A stretch of 64,000 nt of DNA from Bdellovibrio sp. KM01 (lineage in GTDB: Bacteria; Bdellovibrionota; Bdellovibrionia; Bdellovibrionales; Bdellovibrionaceae), in the NCBI RefSeq assembly GCF_013752535.1, contig NZ_CP058348.1, forward strand, positions 124,001 through 188,000. The letters run 5' to 3'. The translations under genes were made by a program, and so were the position numbers. Positions 15,738 through 24,740 of this stretch are shown one piece after another. Positions within the stretch are counted from its first letter, which is position 1; the number at the start of each line of letters is the position of its first letter. The notes beneath the pieces were generated by a model that saw only the letters and a list, made by a program, of their open reading frames with translations, was not told the DNA's origin and did not search any database.

Positions 15738-17114
15738 ATGAGCTCTCTTGTAGGCCATCAGATTCAGCAATCCGAAAAAGTAAATTCTTTAATCAAAGAT
15801 CTTGTCGGTGAAGTTACAAAATTAAATTCATCCCTTGAAGGCATTCGTGCCCCACAAGATGCAAATAAAGAAGCTGGAAAGCAAAAAATTGAACAAACTG
15901 GATTGTTGCGTGGTCGTCCATTGCATTACCAATACATGGGTTCAGGTGCAGGACGTGGTCCTTATGTGGAACTTGAAGACGGAAGCGTAAAACTGGATTT
16001 GATCAACGGCATCGGTATCCACTTGATGGGTCACGCACACCCTCGCGTGATGACAGCAGCGGTGCGTGGTTCTCTTGCAGACATTTTGAATCAAGGGAAC
16101 TTGCAGCCGAACAATGAATATCGCTTGTTTACAGAGAAGCTGGTTCAAATCGCTTCTAAAAATTCACGTTTGAAGTATGCGTGGATTGCGACGTGCGGAA
16201 CTATGGCGAATGAAAATGCGGTTAAAATTTCTCGTCAAAAAAATTCTCCAGCGCGTTTCATCATGTCATTCAAAGATGCATTCGCGGGTCGTTCAACGAT
16301 GATGGCGGAAGTGACTGACAATCCGGCTTATAAACAGGGTTTGCCAGAATACCACGAAGTATTGCGCGTTCCGTTCTATGATAAGCGCGATCCAAAATCT
16401 GGCGAGAAAGCTTTGGCAGCAATGAAAGAACACGTGGCAAAACACGAAGGCAACATTTGTGCATTCGGTTTTGAGCCGATGTTGGGAGAGGGCGGTTACC
16501 AAGCGGCTCCTCGTGAATTCTTCGTGCCACTTTTGGAATACTGTAAGTCTAAAAATATCGCAGTATGGGCGGACGAAGTTCAAACGTTCACTCGCACAGG
16601 CGAATACTTTGCATTTGAAACTTTGGGCTTGGGTCAATACATCGACATCTGCACAATCGCGAAAACGGCACAAATTGGTGCGACTCTTTATACTGAAGAG
16701 TACAATCCAAAACCAGGCTTGATCGCTGGTACATTCTCTGGCGCTTCTCCTTGCTTGGCTGCGGGTGTTGAAATGTTGAATATGCTTTCTGAAGGCTTCC
16801 TGGGCCCACAGGGTCGCATTCAACAAATTCACAAACGCTTTATCGACGGTATCAACAAAATGAACGACACGACTTGCAAAGGCATTGCGACTGATGCAGG
16901 TGGTATGGGCTTGATGGTTGCTTTCACTCCGCATGACGGTAAGAAAGACAACGTAAATGCTTTCTTGAATAAACTTTATGCCAACGGCGTTATTGCATTC
17001 CCATGTGGTAAAGATCCAGTACGTGCGCGTTTCTTGATCCCGGCAATTATTCAAGATCAAGACATTGATATCGCATTGAAGGTGATTGAAAAAACACTTC
17101 TTGAAGGGGTGTAA
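15738..17114 (+). CDS. Class-III PLP-dependent aminotransferase, likely AstC role
   Basis: 458 residues. Recognisable parts: GIGIHLMGHAHPRVM, the cofactor-site acidic motif WADEVQTFTRTGEYFAFE, and the PLP lysine in CTIAKTAQIGAT. The glycine-rich run after the lysine in AstC/ArgD is replaced by TAQIGATLY, so it is a divergent branch. It heads a plus-strand group with an M20 hydrolase, astA and astD, so the natural role is step 3 of the arginine succinyl pathway (succinylornithine to succinylglutamate semialdehyde). Substrate is inferred from context; a lysine or ornithine transaminase is possible. Confidence 0.75.
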   Translation: MSSLVGHQIQQSEKVNSLIKDLVGEVTKLNSSLEGIRAPQDANKEAGKQKIEQTGLLRGRPLHYQYMGSGAGRGPYVELEDGSVKLDLINGIGIHLMGHAHPRVMTAAVRGSLADILNQGNLQPNNEYRLFTEKLVQIASKNSRLKYAWIATCGTMANENAVKISRQKNSPARFIMSFKDAFAGRSTMMAEVTDNPAYKQGLPEYHEVLRVPFYDKRDPKSGEKALAAMKEHVAKHEGNICAFGFEPMLGEGGYQAAPREFFVPLLEYCKSKNIAVWADEVQTFTRTGEYFAFETLGLGQYIDICTIAKTAQIGATLYTEEYNPKPGLIAGTFSGASPCLAAGVEMLNMLSEGFLGPQGRIQQIHKRFIDGINKMNDTTCKGIATDAGGMGLMVAFTPHDGKKDNVNAFLNKLYANGVIAFPCGKDPVRARFLIPAIIQDQDIDIALKVIEKTLLEGV

Positions 17115-18467
17115 TTGGATTTCGTTGAGTCTTGCCGTCAGTTCATAGCTATCGACAGCACGCCCGCTCATGGCAACAAAGAGTTGGCGCGTTGGGCGGC
17201 TGCATTTTGCCGTCAGCGTGGATTGGTCGTTGAAGAGCAAGTTGAAGTTGTCGGGGACTTAGAGCAGATCAATATCATCGCTCGCCCGGCATCGTTATCA
17301 GAGCGCCCGGGCGCAGAGTTCCTGCTGCAAACGCATTTGGATACTGCAGACCCAGGGCCTTTTGCATTGTGGACTGAAACGGGGAGCAATCCCTATGATG
17401 CTCACATTATCGACGGTAAGATTTACGGTTTGGGTACAGCCGACGTGAAACTTGATTTCCTGTGCAAGCTGGAAGCAATGGCTTCCTTCACAGGATCTCG
17501 CAACTGGCGCTTGCCACCGGTTCTGGTGGGAACGTTTGGTGAAGAGACGGGAATGCAGGGTGCACTCAAATTAATTCGTAAAAACAAAGTCGCTGCAAAC
17601 ATGGCTTTGATTGGTGAACCCAGTGATTTGCAATTAGTTAACGCTGCCAAAGGTTTTGCGACTGTGGAAATCAGGGTTCCTTTTTCAGAAGAGGAAATTC
17701 GCTATCGTGATGAACACAATCTTCGGGAAAGTACATCAACGCAGTCGAAACTTTTCAGAGGCAAAGCCGCACACTCTTCGATGCCTCATTTGGGCGAAAG
17801 TGCGGTCACGAAAATGCTGGAGTATTTAACAATGCTTCCAGACACGGTGAACATCATGGAAATTGATGGCGGCATTAATTTTAATACAGTTCCAGGTAAT
17901 GCATTTTTAGAGATCGATATGATCTCGACTGTAAAAACTCCGATTGCGACCAAGCTAGCGAATATTTATCGCGGTTTAAAGGAATTGGAAAAAGAGTTTT
18001 TAAAATACGAAGACAAAGATTTCTTCCCAAGTACGCCGACTTTGAACATCGGTTTGGTTCGCACCAATGAAAATGACGTGCAGATCTCGGGAAGCTGCAG
18101 ACTGCCACCTATCATCACTCATGAGATTTATGAGAAATGGATGGAGCAACTGCGCGGTCTTTGTGAGCAAAACGGCGCGGTCTTCAGCGTGAATGATTAT
18201 AAAAAACCATTCCGCACGGAAGTAAATTCTATTCTGGTTAAAGGTTGTCTGGATGAATTGCGTGCGCTGGGTTTAAAGGCCGAGCCGACGACACAACCGT
18301 CGACAAATGAAGCGAGTATTTTTTCGCGCATTGGTGTCGAATGTGCTTGTTTCGGTCCCGGCAAGCGAGAAGGTAACGTTCACACTCCTCAGGAACATGT
18401 GGCCATTGAGGATTTGTATAAGGCCACTGAATTTTACAAGAAAGTCATCGAAAGGTTTTGCTTATGA
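17115..18467 (+). CDS. M20-family metallohydrolase (deacylase)
   Basis: 450 residues, starting at TTG directly after the aminotransferase stop, with AAGGGG in front. M20 metal-site motifs are visible: QTHLDTADPG (about 75), GTADVKLDF (about 105), GTFGEETGMQGA (about 138) and the dimer-domain His (KAAHSSMPHLGES). The relatives ArgE and DapE remove acetyl or succinyl groups from amino acids. In this ast cluster it could replace AstE, an unrelated M14 enzyme, to split succinylglutamate into glutamate and succinate. Fold is sure; substrate is inferred. Confidence 0.8.
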   Translation: MDFVESCRQFIAIDSTPAHGNKELARWAAAFCRQRGLVVEEQVEVVGDLEQINIIARPASLSERPGAEFLLQTHLDTADPGPFALWTETGSNPYDAHIIDGKIYGLGTADVKLDFLCKLEAMASFTGSRNWRLPPVLVGTFGEETGMQGALKLIRKNKVAANMALIGEPSDLQLVNAAKGFATVEIRVPFSEEEIRYRDEHNLRESTSTQSKLFRGKAAHSSMPHLGESAVTKMLEYLTMLPDTVNIMEIDGGINFNTVPGNAFLEIDMISTVKTPIATKLANIYRGLKELEKEFLKYEDKDFFPSTPTLNIGLVRTNENDVQISGSCRLPPIITHEIYEKWMEQLRGLCEQNGAVFSVNDYKKPFRTEVNSILVKGCLDELRALGLKAEPTTQPSTNEASIFSRIGVECACFGPGKREGNVHTPQEHVAIEDLYKATEFYKKVIERFCL

Positions 18468-19492
18468 GTTTTCTGATAAGACCTGTTCGGCACGACGATT
18501 TGAACCAGTTGGTTGATTTAGCAAAACAATTCAATTTGCTGAATCTGCCAGGTGATAAAAAAGTTTTAAGTGAAAAGATTGATCGCAGTGAGCAGTCTTT
18601 CGCAGACAAACTGGTTAAAACTAAAGCCGAATATCTATTTGTAGTTGAAGACATTGAAGAGAAACAAATTGTGGGAAGCTCCTTGATCCTTGCCAAACAT
18701 GGTAACGACGAAGTGCCTCACAGTTATTTCAAGATTATCAAACGCGATCACTTTTCCCAGGATTTGGGAATCGGGTTCATCCATCAAGTATTGCGCTTCC
18801 AGCTGGATTTTGACGGTCCAACTGAAATCGGAGGACTTCTTGTCGACAGATCCTATCGCCGTCGTCCGGAAAAATTGGGTAAGCAAATCAGTCTTTCCCG
18901 TTTCTTGTATATGGCGATTCATCCTGACAAGTTCGAAGAGCGCGTTTTGTGTGAACTGACGCCGCCACTGACTGATGAAGGTCGAAGTGAGTTTTGGGAG
19001 GCCTTGGGTCGTCGTTTCACGGGTCTGCCTTACCAGGAAGCGGATGCTTTAAGTCAGTCGCATAAAGAGTTTATCGAAAGTCTTTTTCCGCAAGACGATA
19101 TTTATATGGCTCTTTTGGATTCGAAAGCCCGTTTGGTATTGGGTCGCGTGGGTGAGGCAACGAAGCCAGCGCAGCATCTTTTGGAAAGCATCGGGTTTAA
19201 TTACCTGGATGAGGTTGATCCATTTGATGGTGGACCTCACTATGGCGCACAAACAGCGGATATACTGCCCATTAGACAGGGCAAACGCTTGATCGTTGCG
19301 AATGGAAAAGATTGTACCTTTAAAGAACAGTATTTAGTTGCCACCACCGGAGACGAATTCAGAGCCACGATGTGTTCTGTTGATATTCGTGACGGTGAAG
19401 TGATTCTTCCCGCAAAAGCGCAGCAGATTTTAGGCGTGGAAGTTGGCGAAGAAGTTTTTGCAGCTCCTTTTCACTACAACAGAGGAAGTTAA
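18464..19492 (+). CDS. astA: Arginine/ornithine N-succinyltransferase
   Basis: 342 residues from the ATG at 18464, overlapping the preceding TGA as ATGA. The N-terminus FLIRPVRHDDL and the regions EIGGLLVDRSYRR, GRRFTGLPYQEADAL and PYHYG-like GGPHYGAQTADI are AstA hallmarks (GNAT-fold succinyltransferase). It transfers succinyl from succinyl-CoA to arginine or ornithine, committing the amino acid to breakdown. Length is normal. A TTG two codons upstream is a less likely start. Confidence 0.9.
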   Translation: MSFLIRPVRHDDLNQLVDLAKQFNLLNLPGDKKVLSEKIDRSEQSFADKLVKTKAEYLFVVEDIEEKQIVGSSLILAKHGNDEVPHSYFKIIKRDHFSQDLGIGFIHQVLRFQLDFDGPTEIGGLLVDRSYRRRPEKLGKQISLSRFLYMAIHPDKFEERVLCELTPPLTDEGRSEFWEALGRRFTGLPYQEADALSQSHKEFIESLFPQDDIYMALLDSKARLVLGRVGEATKPAQHLLESIGFNYLDEVDPFDGGPHYGAQTADILPIRQGKRLIVANGKDCTFKEQYLVATTGDEFRATMCSVDIRDGEVILPAKAQQILGVEVGEEVFAAPFHYNRGS

Positions 19493-19495
19493 CAG

Positions 19496-21013
19496 ATGAG
19501 CACCACCATTTTTCCTATCAGTTACAAAGGTGATTTTATCAACGGTCGATTCGTTCCGGTTACTAAAGGTGACGGTGAAGTTAAAAACTTAAGTCCGGCC
19601 GACTTGAATGACTTGATCATGACGGTGCCATTTAAGCATGACCATATGGACGAAGCTTGTGTCGCAGCTAAAAAAGCCTATCCAAAATGGGCGACACTTT
19701 CGATGGATGAAAGAAAAACTTATTTGCTGCGCCTAAAAGAGATGTTTGATTCTCATGCAGAACAGTTTGCGCAGATTATTTCTCGCGATACGGGTAAGCC
19801 AGCGTGGGAAGCGATGACCGAAGCGAAAGCTTTAGGTGCAAAGATTGATATCACCTTGAATCAATCAACAAAGTTGGTTGCCGATGAAAGAATTCCAAAC
19901 GCCTTGCCGCAAGTTGAGGGGGTTATTCGTCATCGCTCTCGTGGTGTGATGGCTGTTGTGGGTCCTTTCAACTTCCCAGCACATTTGCCAAATGGTCATA
20001 TCATTCCTGCATTGATCGTGGGTAACACGGTCGTATTTAAACCTTCCGAGCAAACTCCGGCTGTGGGTCAATTCATGGCAGAGATGTTTGAAAAAGCTCA
20101 GTTCCCTCCTGGCGTATTTAATATGGTTCAGGGTGATGGAGCTGGTGGTGGTCGCTTGGTGGCAAATGAACACGTGGATGGTGTCTTGTTCACTGGTTCT
20201 TACGAAGTCGGTTTGAAAATCAAACAAGAGACTTTAAATCACTATTGGAAAATTCTTGCTCTTGAAATGGGTGGTAAGAATGCGACAGTGGTTTGGGAAG
20301 ATGCGGACATGGATAAAGCGGTTTATGAATCGCTTGTCGGCGCGTATATGACTGCGGGCCAACGTTGTTCTTGTACAAGTCGAATCATTGTTCATCCAAA
20401 AATCGCTGATGAGTTTACTGAAAGATTCTATCAAGCAGCTAAAAAACTTTCGATTGGCCACTGGACTGAAAATACATTCATGGGCCCATTGATTACGTCA
20501 GCGTCTGTGGAGAAATACATCCGCTTCCAGGAAATCGCAAATCGCGAAAACTGTGAAAGCTTGATGCGTGGTAAATCTTTGGATCTGAAAAACAAAGGTT
20601 ACTATGTGACTCCGTCGATTCACCTGGTGAAAAAGTTTGATCCAAACTCTGTATATCAAAAATCAGAAATCTTCGGACCAAACGTGGCGATTTACACGAC
20701 AGGCGACTGGGATCATGCGATGGAGATCGTGAACTCCACTGGCTATGGCCTGGTCATGGCGTTGTTCTCTAAAAACAAAGAGCTTTACGAAGATGCTTTG
20801 TTTAAAGCACGCGTGGGCTTGCTGAATTGGAATCGCACGACGAACGGTGCAAGCTCTCGTTTGCCATTTGGTGGTATGGGTAAATCTGGTAACGACAGAG
20901 CTTCCGCGCACTATGCGATTCAATATTGCACAGTGCCTGTGGCAAGTCTTGAGGACCCAACTCCATTTGATCCAACTAAAATTCTTCCTGGTATGAATTT
21001 GGATATGAAGTAA
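19496..21013 (+). CDS. astD: Succinylglutamate-semialdehyde dehydrogenase
   Basis: 505 residues of the NAD(P)-dependent aldehyde dehydrogenase superfamily. GPFNFPAHLPNGHIIPAL, the catalytic Glu motif LALEMGGKNATVV and the nucleophile region TAGQRCSCTSR (Cys) are present, and all three resemble AstD. It oxidises succinylglutamate semialdehyde to succinylglutamate. It starts three bases after astA. The stop overlaps the mltG start (TAATG). Confidence 0.9.
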   Translation: MSTTIFPISYKGDFINGRFVPVTKGDGEVKNLSPADLNDLIMTVPFKHDHMDEACVAAKKAYPKWATLSMDERKTYLLRLKEMFDSHAEQFAQIISRDTGKPAWEAMTEAKALGAKIDITLNQSTKLVADERIPNALPQVEGVIRHRSRGVMAVVGPFNFPAHLPNGHIIPALIVGNTVVFKPSEQTPAVGQFMAEMFEKAQFPPGVFNMVQGDGAGGGRLVANEHVDGVLFTGSYEVGLKIKQETLNHYWKILALEMGGKNATVVWEDADMDKAVYESLVGAYMTAGQRCSCTSRIIVHPKIADEFTERFYQAAKKLSIGHWTENTFMGPLITSASVEKYIRFQEIANRENCESLMRGKSLDLKNKGYYVTPSIHLVKKFDPNSVYQKSEIFGPNVAIYTTGDWDHAMEIVNSTGYGLVMALFSKNKELYEDALFKARVGLLNWNRTTNGASSRLPFGGMGKSGNDRASAHYAIQYCTVPVASLEDPTPFDPTKILPGMNLDMK

Positions 21014-22080
21014 TGAAAAAAACAGTTGTTGTTCTTGTTAGTGCATTTGTTGCTTTAGTGGTTGCGGTTGGCGTGTGCGTAGGCTTTTTAGGCTACCAAT
21101 ACGCCAGCACGGCTCCAAGTAGCGTGGCCCAAGATGTGGTTTATGAAGTTGTGCCGGGTAAGGCATTTAACACCATCGCCAAAGATCTTGAAAACAAGGG
21201 CTTGGTTCGTAATGCCTTTTTCTTTTCTATGTATGCGCGTTTTAAAAACGAACGTTCAAAAGTGAAAGTGGGCGAATACTTATTAAGAACCAACATGACT
21301 CCGAATGAAGTGCTGGACGTGATTACATCCGGAAAAAGCATTGCGCGTGCCTTTACGGTCAGCGAAGGCCTTAGTATTTATGAAATCTCAGAACTTTATG
21401 AAAAAGAAGGCTTCGGAACAGCAGCTGAATTTATGCGCCTGGTGCGCGATCCCGCTTTTATACAGTCAGTTTTGGGTGAAAAGCAGGAAAGCCTTGAGGG
21501 CTATTTGTTTCCCGAAACATACATGCTAACGAAGTTCACGGATACCAAAGGACTTCTGCAGGCGATGGTGAAAAGATTTTTGTACGTATATAACGAAATC
21601 CAACCGCAATCGCAATTGCAGGGCTGGAGTCGTCATCAGATCGTGACGCTTGCAAGTATTGTGGAAAAGGAAACGGGCGCTCCGGAAGAACGTCCTCGTA
21701 TTTCCTCGGTCTTTCATAATCGTATTCAAAAGAATATGAAGTTACAGACGGATCCGACGATCATTTACGGCAAAGCTGAAACTTTGGGAAAAATCGTGAT
21801 TAATATCACTCGCGCGGACCTGTCGACGCCGACTCGTTATAATACCTACGTGATTTCTGGTCTGCCTCCGGGTCCTATAGCAAATCCGGGCCGTGAAGCT
21901 TTGTTAGCTGCGATGAATCCTGCGAAAACAGAATATCTGTTTTTTGTAAGCCAAAATGATGGCACTCACGTGTTTTCAGAAAATTACCAAGCTCATGAAG
22001 CCGCGGTTAAGCGCTTCCAGGTGAATGCAAAAGCCCGTGAGGGGAAATCTTGGAGAGACCTTAAGAAGTCGACAAAGTAA
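21013..22080 (+). CDS. mltG: Endolytic murein transglycosylase MltG
   Basis: 355 residues: an N-terminal membrane anchor (VVVLVSAFVALVVAVGVCVG), a LysM-like segment, and the YceG/MltG domain with the catalytic Glu in ASIVEKETGAPEERP and the following FHNRIQKNMKLQTDPTIIYG. It cuts nascent glycan strands and so sets chain length. It is translationally coupled to astD (TAATG), an odd metabolic partner; the coupling is probably only positional. Confidence 0.93.
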   Translation: MKKTVVVLVSAFVALVVAVGVCVGFLGYQYASTAPSSVAQDVVYEVVPGKAFNTIAKDLENKGLVRNAFFFSMYARFKNERSKVKVGEYLLRTNMTPNEVLDVITSGKSIARAFTVSEGLSIYEISELYEKEGFGTAAEFMRLVRDPAFIQSVLGEKQESLEGYLFPETYMLTKFTDTKGLLQAMVKRFLYVYNEIQPQSQLQGWSRHQIVTLASIVEKETGAPEERPRISSVFHNRIQKNMKLQTDPTIIYGKAETLGKIVINITRADLSTPTRYNTYVISGLPPGPIANPGREALLAAMNPAKTEYLFFVSQNDGTHVFSENYQAHEAAVKRFQVNAKAREGKSWRDLKKSTK

Positions 22081-22081
22081 T

Positions 22082-22579
22082 TTACTTCGTTACGCTTTCT
22101 TCAGGTGAGCTCACTTTATCAAAACCGTGAGTCGTTGAATTGTATTTAAAGATATTTAGTCTTGGCACCATCTGATCATCAAATGTCGGTGCCACGATTT
22201 CTGAAGTTCCGTCACCATCAACATCCGTCAAAGCCAGATTCGTTGAATTTCCTTTTAAAGAAAAATATCCATCTCGTGACTCTGCCAATGGGAGTTTTGC
22301 CATAAGAGTCATGCCATCAGCTGCTTCCAGGTTATAGACTTCGAGCTCTAGAAAGCTTTTGCTTTGAATTTTCAAAACAGTGACTTTGGGGCCCTGGGGA
22401 GTCAACGAACCACTCACTTTTGCAATGACCACGCGACTTTCCGGGGAGAAAAGATCCTTCACTGAAGTACGCAGGTTTGGAATCACGGCAATAGTGGTCA
22501 CAATCATTGCGACAATGGCCAAGCTGACCATCAGGATGATTTCTTTTTTGCTGAAAGTAGAATCTGTTTTGGAAGTCAT
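22082..22579 (-). CDS. Membrane-anchored FG-GAP/VCBS-like protein
   Basis: 165 residues: a cytoplasmic Lys-rich N-terminus, one membrane helix (IILMVSLAIVAMIVTTIAVI) and a periplasmic domain with TDVDGDGTSEIVAPTFD, the Ca-binding DxDxDG loop of FG-GAP/VCBS repeats. Only one repeat is present. It lies convergent to mltG, one base apart, and divergent from lysC. Function unknown. Confidence 0.65.
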   Translation of the reverse strand: MTSKTDSTFSKKEIILMVSLAIVAMIVTTIAVIPNLRTSVKDLFSPESRVVIAKVSGSLTPQGPKVTVLKIQSKSFLELEVYNLEAADGMTLMAKLPLAESRDGYFSLKGNSTNLALTDVDGDGTSEIVAPTFDDQMVPRLNIFKYNSTTHGFDKVSSPEESVTK

Positions 22580-22661
22580 AGAAAAAAGTTTGCCATAAAG
22601 TCATTGAAGTAAAAACAAGAAAAGACTTAAGATCTTGGAGATTCTTAATGCGGAGGGTTTG

Positions 22662-24029
22662 ATGGCAAAGCTTATCGTTTCAAAATTCGGTGGAACCTCC
22701 ATGGGAGATGCCGAGTGCATGCTCCGAAGCGCCGAAGTCGCTTTTCGACAAAATTCCAGCATGGTTGTGGTTTCTGCCACGTCGGGAACCACCAACGATC
22801 TGATCAATCTGGGAACTCAGGCAGAAAAAGGTCACTGGCCCGAGTGCGAAGCGCTTTTAACGAAAATGAAAGATCGCCACAGAAAAATCGCATCTGATCT
22901 GAATTCCAACAGTGAATCCTGTAAAAAGCTTGAAACCCTGTTCGAAGAAATGCAATCCCTAGCCAAAGGTGTCCATTTGCTAAGAGATTGCTCTGTGAAA
23001 GCCATGGATGCATTGATGAGCCTGGGGGAGCGTATGTCTTCGGTTCTATTCACTGACGCTATGGCGACGGTGTTAAAGAATCATGGCTCGGCAAAATCAG
23101 CTCAGCTTTTGGATGCACGCGATGTTTTGAAAACGGATGATTCTTTCGGCAAGGCGAAACCACTAACCACTGTGGTGGCAAGTCATTGCCAGCGTCATTT
23201 GCCAAAAATTCGCGACATGAAGACGGTGGTGGTTACTCAAGGATATATTGGCAGCACCGAAGAAGGCATGACAACGACGTTAGGTCGTGGGGGCAGTGAT
23301 TACTCTGCCGCCATTTTGGCCGAAGGAATCGCGGCCGACGTTCTGGAAATTTGGACAGATGTGGCGGGTATTGCGACAACGGATCCACGTTTGTGTCCAA
23401 AGGCGAAACCTATTGCCGAAATTTCTTTTAAAGAAGCTTCTGAGCTTGCAACATTTGGAGCAAAGGTTTTGCATCCTGCGACTTTGCTTCCCGCGATTCG
23501 TAAAAACATTCCAGTATTCGTGGGCTCCAGCTTTGATGCTGAAGCCAAGGGAACTTGGGTTCGCAAGGAAGTGGAACAACACCCACTGATTCGTGCGATG
23601 GCCCTTCGTAAAAAACAGATTCTGGTGACATTATCCACGCCTGAAATGCTTCATGCCCATGGTTTCTTGTTCCAGATTTTTAAAATCTTTAATGATCACA
23701 AAGTCAGTATCGATGCCATCACGACATCTGAAATTTCAGTGAGCGTGACATTGGATGACTCGACTTTGTTGAATAAAAAATTGATCGCGGATCTTTCTGA
23801 GATTGCAGACGTTCAAGTCGAAGAAAATCTAAGTCTGGTATCGTTGATTGGTAATAATATCAATCACACCTCAGGTTTGGGTAAAGATATTTTTGATACT
23901 ATTTCCGACATCAACGTGCGTATGATTTGTCTGGGCGCAAGCAAGCATAACTTCTGCTTTTTGGTGAATGAAGAACAGGGTGCAGAAACAATTCAACGTC
24001 TGCACAAAAAGTTCGTGGAGCTTGCATGA
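22662..24029 (+). CDS. lysC: Aspartate kinase (monofunctional)
   Basis: 455 residues from ATG 22662, chosen because GGAGG lies just upstream and MAKLIVSKFGGTSMG is the standard kinase N-terminus. The kinase part (1-290) includes TTLGRGGSDYSAAIL and the region around EIWTDVAGIATTDPR. The C-terminal ACT regulatory pair (300-455) includes SLIGNNINHTSGLGKDIFDT, as in lysine-sensitive AK-III. It makes aspartyl phosphate for lysine, threonine, methionine and DAP. The stop overlaps the nitroreductase start by four bases. Confidence 0.92.
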   Translation: MAKLIVSKFGGTSMGDAECMLRSAEVAFRQNSSMVVVSATSGTTNDLINLGTQAEKGHWPECEALLTKMKDRHRKIASDLNSNSESCKKLETLFEEMQSLAKGVHLLRDCSVKAMDALMSLGERMSSVLFTDAMATVLKNHGSAKSAQLLDARDVLKTDDSFGKAKPLTTVVASHCQRHLPKIRDMKTVVVTQGYIGSTEEGMTTTLGRGGSDYSAAILAEGIAADVLEIWTDVAGIATTDPRLCPKAKPIAEISFKEASELATFGAKVLHPATLLPAIRKNIPVFVGSSFDAEAKGTWVRKEVEQHPLIRAMALRKKQILVTLSTPEMLHAHGFLFQIFKIFNDHKVSIDAITTSEISVSVTLDDSTLLNKKLIADLSEIADVQVEENLSLVSLIGNNINHTSGLGKDIFDTISDINVRMICLGASKHNFCFLVNEEQGAETIQRLHKKFVELA

Positions 24030-24625
24030 TCAAAGAAGATTTTTACCAGCTTTTGTCCTCCAGAAAATCCATTCGTAAATTCAAACCAGATGCGGTACCA
24101 AAAGAAGTTTTAGACCGTGTCCTGGCGGCTGCGATGGAAGCTCCGTCAGGAAAAAACCGTCAGAACTGGCGTTTTTTTGTCGTTACCGGAAAAAAACGTG
24201 ATGAATACATTCAGTATTCTCAAAAATCGTGGCTGGGAATCAAAGACGTTCTTCAGCAACGTTTGAAGCCGTCTTTATATGCGTTCACCGAACGATTCTT
24301 TTTTACCTTAGGGGACGCTCCGGTTTTGGTGTTCGCCTATTCTCACAATGATTCAGAAGAGCGTTATCACACGAGTATCGGTTCTGTTTATATGGCTGTG
24401 GAAAATTTGAATCTTGCCTGCCTGGTGGAAGGACTAGGTTGTTGCACGATGGGAGCACCACTAGAAATAAAAGAAGAAGTGGATAAGTTTTTAGGTGTGG
24501 ATAAACTTCCGGAATACCAACGAGGCGAACTGGAACTTCTTTGTGGAGTCGTAATTGGATATCCGGATCACAATCCTCCCAAAGCTCCTCGACAAACCGA
24601 AGGCCGAGTTTTCTGGTTGAGTTGA
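24026..24625 (+). CDS. Nitroreductase-family flavoprotein
   Basis: 199 residues. SRKSIRKF near the N-terminus (FMN contacts), APSGKNRQNWRFFVVTG (about 38-54) and GLGCCTMGAP (near 130) are the conserved nitroreductase blocks. It is a small homodimeric FMN enzyme reducing quinones, nitro compounds or similar substrates with NAD(P)H. It starts ATGA-overlapped with lysC, but a role in lysine metabolism is not suggested by the sequence. Substrate unknown. Confidence 0.85.
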   Translation: MIKEDFYQLLSSRKSIRKFKPDAVPKEVLDRVLAAAMEAPSGKNRQNWRFFVVTGKKRDEYIQYSQKSWLGIKDVLQQRLKPSLYAFTERFFFTLGDAPVLVFAYSHNDSEERYHTSIGSVYMAVENLNLACLVEGLGCCTMGAPLEIKEEVDKFLGVDKLPEYQRGELELLCGVVIGYPDHNPPKAPRQTEGRVFWLS

Positions 24626-24740
24626 ATCGACTTTGTTAGGATGCCTAAACCAAAATAATTTTACATAAAGCTAAATTGTTTACAGAAACTTCCACTATCC
24701 TCCGATGAATTGACAATTGTTAAATTCCCAGGAGTACGTT

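Noticed and set aside
16293-17240. 315-codon minus-strand open frame across the aminotransferase gene
   Set aside because: It is antisense to a well-supported class-III aminotransferase and has no recognisable domain.
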